Shown piece after piece: positions 1-4,906 of a stretch of DNA of 5,215 nt. The position numbers were made by a program, and so were the translations under genes. The notes beneath the pieces are model-generated. The model was not told the DNA's origin. It made no database searches and was given only the letters and a program-made list of their open reading frames with translations. The stretch is from an uncultured Verrucomicrobiae bacterium (GTDB lineage: Bacteria; Verrucomicrobiota; Verrucomicrobiia; Verrucomicrobiales; DEV007), in contig CALDKL010000481.1 of NCBI GenBank assembly GCA_937898895.1, forward strand, positions 1 through 5,215. Direction: 5' to 3'. Position 1 is the stretch's first letter. Each line of letters starts with the position of its first letter.

Positions 1-643
1 GATCACGGAACAGTTCGGCGAAGTGGTAGAGATTGCTCAATCCCTCGTCGGGTTTGCGCACGGAACCGGCAAAGACGACCTGGCCTCCCCCGGTCACGCC
101 GACGCCATTGCGAACCTTGCGGCTCGTCGAAGCGGGTTGCAGGACGGGATGGATGCGTCCTCCATCGACGAGGAGAGGTCCCGATTGGGTGGCGAGGATC
201 GGCTTCTCGTTGAGGGCTGCGTAGCGAGAGGTTTCGAGCACTGCGGCAGAGCCGTCCGGGCGCAGGAAGAAGACTCCGTTGGGCTTGAGAAAAAAGTTGT
301 GAACGAGTTCCTCCGGGCTGCGTTTGACGAAGTCCTTCCGGTTCAGTGGAGTGACCTCGATTCCCTCGGAGACGTGCAATCCGGTGGGCCGGAAATTGCC
401 TTCGAAAATGCCCGAGTTCATCGCAAAGACGAGGCGGCGACCTTTTGCCGCAAGGCGGGCTTCGAGTTTGGGAAAGGTGTTCGGCTCGCCGACGGTTTCG
501 GGCAGGAACAGCTCGATTTTGACTTTCTTTGGATCGACGCGGTAGATCCAGAAACTGGCACCGGCATGAGGGATCGTCTCACTGCGGAGGACGGGGGAAA
601 CGATCAGCAAACAGGAGACGAACAGGGTCAGGCGCACGATCAT
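1..643 (-). CDS. Exported phosphodiester glycosidase, NAGPA/DUF2233-like (C-terminal part outside window)
   Basis: The minus-strand frame is open from ATG at 643 to the window edge, giving 214 residues without a stop. Residues 1-21 look like a Sec signal peptide: M-I-V-R, then the hydrophobic stretch LTLFVSCLLIVSPVL. The mature part matches the phosphodiester glycosidase (NAGPA, formerly DUF2233) fold seen in E. coli YigE-like proteins. Family-like blocks are FAMNSGIF (73-80), PTGLHVSEG (86-94), NFFLKPNGVFFL (116-127), ATQSGPLLVDGGRIHP (151-166), SRKVRNGVGV (174-183) and NLYHFAELFRD (204-214). Known members cleave or recognise sugar phosphodiesters, or lie in exopolysaccharide loci; the substrate here is unknown. 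A weak GAGAGG lies directly before the ATG. Usual family length is about 230-270 residues, so most of the domain is present. It follows the dehydrogenase on the same strand, but a 242-bp repeat-bearing gap argues against tight co-transcription. The family call is by motif recall; no search was run. Confidence 0.8.
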   Translation of the reverse strand, partial: MIVRLTLFVSCLLIVSPVLRSETIPHAGASFWIYRVDPKKVKIELFLPETVGEPNTFPKLEARLAAKGRRLVFAMNSGIFEGNFRPTGLHVSEGIEVTPLNRKDFVKRSPEELVHNFFLKPNGVFFLRPDGSAAVLETSRYAALNEKPILATQSGPLLVDGGRIHPVLQPASTSRKVRNGVGVTGGGQVVFAGSVRKPDEGLSNLYHFAELFRD

Positions 644-704
644 ACCCTCTCATGCTCGGCCGGAAAACGTTCGTCAAGAGGTTTGCCTAAAATCGTGAAT
701 GACC

Positions 705-865
705 AACCACTGAAAACACGGAAGACGCGGAAGACGCGGAAGACGCGGAAGACGCGGAATCAGAGAGAAGAGAGAGAGATTGGATGTGTTCACTCACTCA
801 ATGAATGAATTTCGATTCCGCCGCATTCCCTTGATTTGTCGATGGATTCGGGGTGTTCCGTGGTT
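705..865. repeat. Intergenic repeat element bounded by inverted AACCAC/GTGGTT
   Basis: The left edge reads AACCACTGAAAACACGGAA (705-723). The right edge contains GTGTTCCGTGGTT (853-865), whose reverse complement is AACCACGGAACAC, so the two ends are imperfect inverted copies. Inside are the 9-bp tandem array, a homopurine AG run (762-779) and a small imperfect palindrome (789-809). A second short duplication, GGATTCGGG, occurs at 844-852 and 876-884. From memory, sequences of the AACCACTGAAAACACGGAA type recur between genes in Verrucomicrobia and Planctomycetes. The exact element limits are an estimate. It contains no plausible gene. Confidence 0.5.
719..759. repeat. 9-bp tandem repeat CGGAAGACG, about 4.5 copies
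   Basis: Perfect copies of CGGAAGACG lie at 719-727, 728-736, 737-745 and 746-754, followed by a partial CGGAA at 755-759. The unit is three codons long, so a plus-strand frame reads Lys-Thr-Arg repeats, but that frame has no other coding character. The copies are identical, which suggests recent slippage expansion. Confidence 0.9.
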
Positions 866-885
866 CCCCATCTTCGGATTCGGGA

Positions 886-1917
886 TTAGGGACGCAGGAC
901 CACTTTCAGAAGACCCTCGGCATTCCGGTGGAGTCGGTGAAACCACTCCGCGCCGTCCTCGAGGGGGGCGACCGCAGAGAGGAGAGGTTCGACCCGGATC
1001 TGACCGGAGGCGACCGCCGCAACGGCCTCTCCATACTCCCCGGCGGAGGCGCAACTGCCGAAGACATTCAGCTCGCGGGTGACGAGAGCCTGGAGCGGGA
1101 AGGGGACTTCGGCCTTCAGATTGCCGACGCAACTGATGCTGCCGCCCTTGCGCACCGACTCCACCGCGAGCCGGATGGTGGGGCCCAATCCGACAACCTC
1201 CAGGGCGTGGTCCGCGCCGTCGGGGTGGCCGACGGATTCGCGAACCCGGGCGGGCACATCGTCTCCGGAGCGCAGGGCGACATCGGCTCCGAGTTCCTTC
1301 GCGAGCGCCAGTCGCTGTTCATCGATATCGACGGCGACGATGATTCCGGCCCCTTTCATCCGGAGCGCCTGGATGACGAGCAGCCCGATGAGTCCGGCTC
1401 CGACGACGACGGCGGAGTCGCCCGACTTCAGGGGGAGTCGATTGACTCCGTGGAGGGCTATGGAGACGGGTTCGGCGAACGCGGCGTGTTCGTAGGAAAG
1501 GGAGTCGGGAATGGGGTAGAGGATGTGTTCGGGCACGCGGACATATTCGGCGAAGGCTCCGTGGCGGCGGTAGTCGCCGCAGGAAACACCCAACACGTTG
1601 CGCTCGGGGCACAGATTGACCTGTCCGGCGAGGCAGGAAGGGCATCTGCCGCAGTAGACAGTGGAGTCGAAGGTGACTCGGTCGCCCGTCTTCCATCTCC
1701 GCACCGCCGATCCGATTTCGGCGATCTCGCCGGCGGCCTCGTGTCCCATGACGATGGGGGGAATGCGGCGTCCCGAACTCCCGTCCATGCCGTGAATGTC
1801 CGAACCGCAGATGCCGCAGGCCTTCACCGCGACGAGGACTTCGTTTTCCGCGATTTCGGGTTGGGGAACCTCCCCGAATTCGAACTGGCTGGAGGCGGTG
1901 AGTGTGAGGGCTTTCAT
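886..1917 (-). CDS. Zinc-dependent medium-chain dehydrogenase (alcohol/polyol dehydrogenase type)
   Basis: This cytosolic oxidoreductase should oxidise an alcohol or polyol, or a phosphorylated sugar alcohol, with NAD(H). The product has 343 residues, normal for the medium-chain dehydrogenase/reductase family. Near the N-terminus CGICGSDIH (34-42) gives the catalytic zinc Cys37, and GHE (58-60) gives His59 and Glu60. The structural zinc site is Cys89, Cys92, Cys95 and Cys103 in CGRCPSCLAGQVNLC. AEP (148-150) supplies another conserved acidic residue. The Rossmann motif is VVVGAGLIG (170-178), and Asp197 in VAVDIDE points to NAD rather than NADP. The overall pattern resembles sorbitol, galactitol-1-phosphate and threonine dehydrogenases; substrate cannot be told. 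The open frame extends upstream to 1974, but the extra 19 residues are unlike the family, so the MKALTLT start at 1917 is chosen. Neither start has a clear ribosome binding site. It is divergent from the small exported protein gene, 90 bp away. Confidence 0.93.
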   Translation of the reverse strand: MKALTLTASSQFEFGEVPQPEIAENEVLVAVKACGICGSDIHGMDGSSGRRIPPIVMGHEAAGEIAEIGSAVRRWKTGDRVTFDSTVYCGRCPSCLAGQVNLCPERNVLGVSCGDYRRHGAFAEYVRVPEHILYPIPDSLSYEHAAFAEPVSIALHGVNRLPLKSGDSAVVVGAGLIGLLVIQALRMKGAGIIVAVDIDEQRLALAKELGADVALRSGDDVPARVRESVGHPDGADHALEVVGLGPTIRLAVESVRKGGSISCVGNLKAEVPFPLQALVTRELNVFGSCASAGEYGEAVAAVASGQIRVEPLLSAVAPLEDGAEWFHRLHRNAEGLLKVVLRP

Positions 1918-2007
1918 GTTTGGAAAAATTGGGACTTGAAGCGAACCAGTACGCGCAAGAAGGTGCCGCATCAATCCGAAACCCGATCCGAGTCACCGGC
2001 CCCTGAC
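1918..2007. promoter_or_regulatory. Divergent intergenic spacer between dehydrogenase and small exported protein
   Basis: The two flanking genes start outward from this 90-bp spacer, so promoters for both should lie here or inside the neighbouring coding ends. I see no convincing -35/-10 pair in either direction: TTGAAG at 1936-1941 (plus) has no matching -10 box at normal spacing. No strong ribosome binding site precedes either start codon. Confidence 0.35.
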
Positions 2008-2394
2008 ATGAAAGCTGTCCTGCAAGGGATCTCCCTGATGCTGTTCGCCCTGCTGCTGACGCAGTGCGAGACGATCGACTCGGGCCTCGCCGGATCGGCC
2101 GGCTCGGTGACGGTGACGGGCACGATGTTTTATCCGGACGAAAAGGGAATCACCTACCGCGTGCCCACCGGAGCCCAGATCATCGGAGCGGGGGGGACGG
2201 ATTGCGTCTATCTCATCGAGAACGGGGGATCGGTCGTGGCGCATTCGGGCACGGGAAACAGTTATCGGGTGAAAAGCGGAGGACATTTCCGGGGGTTCGC
2301 GCATCCGGCGACCAATTGCACCGTCACCTACGAGGCAGGCGCGATTATCGAACAGGAAACGACGGGCACGGGGACGACCTTTGTCGGTTCGTGA
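2008..2394 (+). CDS. Small exported protein, possible lipoprotein, with beta-solenoid-like repeats
   Basis: I do not recognise this 128-residue protein. The N-terminus is a clear export signal: MKAVLQGIS followed by LMLFALLLTQC. Cys20 could be lipidated, but the -1 residue is Gln where a lipobox normally has Gly, Ala or Ser, so lipoprotein status is uncertain. The mature protein is rich in Gly, Thr and Val. It contains a repeat with the pattern aromatic/aliphatic-x-[VI]-x-x-G-[AG]-x-[VIF], with Gly at 55, 73, 91 and 111, and Tyr at 50, 68 and 86. The 18-18-20 spacing suggests turns of a beta-solenoid. Cys66 and Cys104 could form a disulfide. The start at 2008 is chosen because the signal peptide begins there; the frame stays open far upstream only as antisense to the dehydrogenase. 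It ends 11 bp from the convergent methyltransferase stop. Confidence 0.75.
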   Translation: MKAVLQGISLMLFALLLTQCETIDSGLAGSAGSVTVTGTMFYPDEKGITYRVPTGAQIIGAGGTDCVYLIENGGSVVAHSGTGNSYRVKSGGHFRGFAHPATNCTVTYEAGAIIEQETTGTGTTFVGS

Positions 2395-2405
2395 GGATCG
2401 GGGGA

Positions 2406-3197
2406 TCAGGCTCTCCCGAGGACGAGGACGAGGTCGCTGTATTCATCGTCGAAGTGCCGCGTTTCCTCGGGATCGTGACGAAAATCGTGGCAGGCGAGCA
2501 CGGTGAAGGCTCCGGATTTGCGAAGGAGGCGTTTCAGTTGCGCCGCAGTGTAGGAACGCACTTCCCAGTTCGTCTCCTGCTCATGGATTTCTCCGTTTGT
2601 CAGGGTGACGCGCAACCGCGAACGCATCGGCTCGCGCCGGGTGCCGTGGGGTGCCGGCCAGGTGCGGGTGTTGCAGGTCACCTCGATCCCGTCGCGGGAG
2701 GCGACCCAGCGCTCGTGTGATGGTGTCTTCCGGAGGGGATCGCTGAGATGGATGCCCAGGACAAAGATCCCGCCCGGCTTCATCACCTCCGCGACCCGCG
2801 CGAGGCAGGCGAGGGCACCGGCTTCGTCGAGGAGATATTTGAAAGTGCTGACGAGGCAATGGACGAGGGCGAAGTACCGCTTTCGCGGAATGCGGAAGGA
2901 CTCCATGCGATCCTGCCAGAGCATTGCATCCAGACCTGCGGCATCGAGGCGCTCGCGGGCGAAGGCGAGCATGGAGGGATTCAGGTCAAAGCCGGCGGGA
3001 CTCCAGCCGCGTTCGGCGAGGGACTTGAGCAGGCGACCGCTGCCGCAGGCCAGTTCGAGGACAGATCGTCCCCTGGTTTTCGCATGACGGGCAAAGAGAC
3101 TTTCGAGAAAGTCGGCCTCGGTGGGCGTGTCCGCATCGAAGATGATGTCGTAGTAAAGCGGCGTGTCGTACCAGTCGAGCGGGACGGGGGCGGGCAT
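2406..3197 (-). CDS. Class I SAM-dependent methyltransferase
   Basis: This is a soluble methyltransferase of 263 residues that should transfer a methyl group from S-adenosylmethionine to an unidentified acceptor. Motif I is VLELACGSGRLL (46-57). The acidic residue that binds the SAM ribose is Asp71 in GFDLNPSML. The motif II/III area includes FALVHCLVSTFKYL (109-122) and KPGGIFVLGIHL (140-151). The C-terminal third is strand-rich, with the substrate-side segment RSYTAAQLKRLLRKSGAF (214-231). The N-terminal WYDTPLYYDIIF (9-20) resembles the opening of small-molecule methyltransferases of the Methyltransf_25 type. The open frame continues to 3314, but those 39 residues are low-complexity and cross the intergenic promoter region, so MPAPVPLDWYD at 3197 is chosen. 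A sigma70-like promoter ends five bases before this ATG. The gene is divergent from msrB and convergent with the small exported protein. The substrate is unknown. Confidence 0.88.
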   Translation of the reverse strand: MPAPVPLDWYDTPLYYDIIFDADTPTEADFLESLFARHAKTRGRSVLELACGSGRLLKSLAERGWSPAGFDLNPSMLAFARERLDAAGLDAMLWQDRMESFRIPRKRYFALVHCLVSTFKYLLDEAGALACLARVAEVMKPGGIFVLGIHLSDPLRKTPSHERWVASRDGIEVTCNTRTWPAPHGTRREPMRSRLRVTLTNGEIHEQETNWEVRSYTAAQLKRLLRKSGAFTVLACHDFRHDPEETRHFDDEYSDLVLVLGRA

Positions 3198-3202
3198 GTC
3201 GG

Positions 3203-3230
3203 AAGATAGGGAGGGCCACGGGGCTGTCGA
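3203..3230 (-). promoter_or_regulatory. Predicted sigma70-type promoter of the methyltransferase gene
   Basis: On the minus strand, TCGACA (3230-3225, 5 of 6 to TTGACA) is followed by a 16-bp spacer and TATCTT (3208-3203, 4 of 6 to TATAAT). Only five bases separate the -10 box from the ATG at 3197, so transcription would start at or next to the start codon and give a leaderless mRNA. This fits the absence of a Shine-Dalgarno sequence. Confidence 0.5.
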
Positions 3231-3299
3231 ACGGATTTCGAACGAAGCGGAGGATCCCGTTTCCAAGGTTGGGGAAGGGGCGTGCCATTGATCCCGCCT

Positions 3300-3327
3300 T
3301 TGACACGTTTCCAAAGAATCCTACACT
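3300..3327 (+). promoter_or_regulatory. Predicted sigma70-type promoter of msrB
   Basis: A perfect -35 box TTGACA (3300-3305) is followed by a 16-bp spacer and TACACT (3322-3327, 4 of 6 to TATAAT). The msrB ATG begins at 3336, eight bases after the -10 box, so the expected transcript start falls at about 3333-3336. The mRNA should be leaderless or nearly so, and no Shine-Dalgarno sequence precedes the ATG. Confidence 0.6.
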
Positions 3328-3335
3328 CTCGACCC

Positions 3336-3977
3336 ATGAAACCGACCCTCTCGCTTGCCCTTGCCGTTGTCGCCCTTGCCTCCTGCGCTGAAGCGGAGGA
3401 CGACGAACCCGGTGAGACAGCCAGCAGCAACGGGAAGAAAATCATCGAGGTGCTGCCCCAGGCCCCGGCGCAGCCGACCGGGACGGTGAAGAAGACGGAC
3501 GAGGAGTGGAAGAAAATCCTCACGCCGGAACAATACGAGATCCTCCGCAACGCGGGCACCGAGCGAGCCAACGGTCAGGTCTATGCGGAGTTCAAAGCTC
3601 AGGGTGGAGGCACCTACTACTGTGCGGGCTGCAATGCGGAACTCTTCACCTCGAAGGAGAAGTTCGACTCCCATTGCGGATGGCCTTCGTTTTTCGATCC
3701 CTCGAAGGCAAAGAACGTGAAATACAACGTCGACTACCACCTCGGCTATGCGCGCACCGAAGTGCGATGCAAGGTGTGCGACGGCCATCTCGGTCATGTC
3801 TTCGAAGGCGAGGGATTCGCCACGCCGACGGACAAGCGATTTTGTATCAATGGCACCGTTCTGAAGTTTGTTCCGTTTGGGGAAGGAGAGTCAGGGGGCT
3901 CCGGAGAGGCAGCGGCGAAGAAAGAGTCCGCCGATGACAAGCCGACCTCCTCGTCCGCTCCGAAACAGGCGGAGTGA
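3336..3977 (+). CDS. msrB: Peptide-methionine (R)-S-oxide reductase MsrB, exported lipoprotein form
   Basis: The enzyme reduces methionine-R-sulfoxide in proteins back to methionine. The 213 residues begin with a lipoprotein signal, MKPTLSLALAVVALASC, whose lipobox L14-A-S-C17 is canonical, so the mature enzyme should be anchored in the envelope facing the periplasm. An acidic/Pro-rich linker (18-52) leads to the SelR domain (about 53-182). The domain begins TDEEWKKILTPEQYEILRNAGTE. Zinc cysteines are Cys96/Cys99 (CAGC) and Cys145/Cys148 (CKVC). Cys114 in SHCGWPSF is at the recycling-cysteine position used by many MsrBs, and Cys170 in RFCINGTVLKF is the catalytic cysteine. A low-complexity Gly/Ala/Lys/Ser tail (183-213) follows. 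Typical cytosolic MsrB is about 140 residues, so this form has extra N- and C-terminal parts. The start at 3336 is preferred over an in-frame ATG at 3282, which would bury the signal peptide and include the promoter. No MsrA partner is present. Confidence 0.95.
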   Translation: MKPTLSLALAVVALASCAEAEDDEPGETASSNGKKIIEVLPQAPAQPTGTVKKTDEEWKKILTPEQYEILRNAGTERANGQVYAEFKAQGGGTYYCAGCNAELFTSKEKFDSHCGWPSFFDPSKAKNVKYNVDYHLGYARTEVRCKVCDGHLGHVFEGEGFATPTDKRFCINGTVLKFVPFGEGESGGSGEAAAKKESADDKPTSSSAPKQAE

Positions 3978-4000
3978 GGAGCCGTGCGCGGATCCCTGCG

Positions 4001-4732
4001 TTAGCGGAAGTTCCAGGCAGCGGTTTGGTAGCGACTCCCGCAAAGATCGGAGGCTTCGCGAAGTAGGTCCGAGCAGATATCGGTCGCCAGTGGTTCGGTC
4101 GACTCGGCAAGACGCTCGAGGCATCGGTCAATCCACGGGGCGGTGGGGATGCGGTAGGCTTCCGGAAGGCGAAGGCTGCCTTGGTGAATCACGGAGCCCC
4201 GCGAGCGGCGCTGCGCCCCTCCGCCGATCTTGAGGCCAGTGACCGGGTCGAGCAGATCCCAGGGCACCGGATGGGCGAAGCAGGGACCGCCCGCACCGGG
4301 AGCGGAGGGAGGAGCGAGACTCGCGGGAATGCCGATATCGGCAAGGCTGTCGGCGAAGGCTGCGTGGATCCAGCGGTAGCGATCCGATGCCGGAGCGAGC
4401 ACGGGGGGGCTGCCGACAGGCAAGGTGAGGAGGAAGGTGAGGTCTTCCCCGTGTTCGACGAGACCGCCTCCGGTGTAGCGACGGACAATCGGCACCGACG
4501 AGTCCGGAAGGCCGGTTCCGAAATATCCGATCGTGAGGGCCGGGTGATCCCAATGGTAAAACCTCGCGGCGGCGTTACCGTTCCGACTCGACCAGAGAAA
4601 GAGGGCCTCGTCGAGTGCCATGTTCTCCGCAGCCGAACGGAATTCGGTGTCGCGCCAGGTATGGATGCAGGGGAGTTTCACGGAGAAGTTGGGAATTGGC
4701 TCCGCCACCGTGCCGCGAAACTCGCAGGGCAT
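4001..4732 (-). CDS. Lipoate-protein ligase / octanoyltransferase family protein (LplA/LipM type)
   Basis: This cytosolic enzyme should attach lipoate or octanoate to lipoyl domains of 2-oxoacid dehydrogenases or GcvH. In the 243-residue version, family blocks are AAENMALDEALFLW (34-47), ARFYHWDHPALTIGYFG (56-72), IVRRYTGGGLVEHGEDLTF (82-100), PCFAHPVPWDLL (150-161) and GLKIGGGAQRRSRG..IHQGSL (166-187). The RR-x-TGGG-x-V-x-H motif is the lipoyl-AMP/acyl-binding signature. Lys168 matches the conserved lysine. Cys151 followed by Phe is at the place where LipM-type octanoyltransferases carry their catalytic cysteine, so ligase and transferase are both possible. The start is uncertain. ATG 4732 fits the family length and the onset of GC-rich third codon positions. 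ATG 4822 has a GGGAG box 7 bp upstream but adds 30 residues unlike the family. GTG 4681 is also possible. The frame opens further into the repeat array, which is surely not coding. It is convergent with msrB, 23 bp apart. Confidence 0.87.
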   Translation of the reverse strand: MPCEFRGTVAEPIPNFSVKLPCIHTWRDTEFRSAAENMALDEALFLWSSRNGNAAARFYHWDHPALTIGYFGTGLPDSSVPIVRRYTGGGLVEHGEDLTFLLTLPVGSPPVLAPASDRYRWIHAAFADSLADIGIPASLAPPSAPGAGGPCFAHPVPWDLLDPVTGLKIGGGAQRRSRGSVIHQGSLRLPEAYRIPTAPWIDRCLERLAESTEPLATDICSDLLREASDLCGSRYQTAAWNFR

Positions 4733-4829
4733 ATGCAGGAACGGCAGCACGAGTGGTGGAAGATGGCCCGCATTTCCACTCGCGCATTCAATTTTGGCAA
4801 TTGTTGAGTTGAGTGACTTCATCATTCGA

Positions 4830-4834
4830 CTCCC
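4830..4834 (-). promoter_or_regulatory. Possible ribosome binding site for an upstream start of the lipoate-family gene
   Basis: On the minus strand GGGAG (4834-4830) lies 4 bp before ATG 4825 and 7 bp before ATG 4822. This is the best Shine-Dalgarno-like match in the window. It supports a longer protein starting at 4822, but codon composition between 4822 and 4733 is not clearly coding (about half GC at third positions). Confidence 0.3.
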
Positions 4835-4862
4835 TTCGAAAGAGGAGCGACTCGTCCATCCG

Positions 4863-4883
4863 CCTGGCGAGGTCCTCGCCAGG
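4863..4883. repeat. Perfect 21-bp palindrome with short downstream T run
   Basis: CCTGGCGAGG (4863-4872), a central T (4873) and CCTCGCCAGG (4874-4883) form perfect inverted arms. As RNA it would be a 9-bp GC-rich stem with loop GTC. On the plus strand GGCTTTT (4884-4890) follows, giving a rho-independent terminator shape with only four Ts. No plus-strand gene ends nearby, so it may instead be another dispersed palindromic repeat, or the outer part of the adjacent array. Confidence 0.6.
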
Positions 4884-4906
4884 GGCTTTTGCCGGATGGT
4901 CGGTCC

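Noticed and set aside
23..808. 261-residue plus-strand open frame
   Set aside because: It is antisense to the glycosidase, whose motifs are clear on the other strand, and its C-terminus is just the translated 9-bp repeat (KTR units).
853..2394. 513-residue plus-strand open frame spanning the dehydrogenase gene antisense and continuing into the small exported protein
   Set aside because: Its first two thirds are antisense to a gene with full zinc and NAD motifs and have the Gly/Asp/Arg-rich look of a GC-rich shadow frame. Only the part from 2008 is credible.
2395..2405. Terminator between the convergent small protein and methyltransferase genes
   Set aside because: Only 11 bp separate the stops, and no stable stem with a T tract is visible there.
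4181..4807. 208-residue plus-strand open frame
   Set aside because: It lies antisense to the lipoate-family gene, has no recognisable motif, and has composition typical of shadow frames.
4733..4822. Peptide segment GNAGHLPPLVL, reminiscent of the NAGHxPPL motif of SpoIIE/PP2C phosphatases
   Set aside because: It is a ten-residue resemblance in a 90-bp stretch with no other phosphatase motif, most likely chance in the extended frame of the lipoate-family gene.
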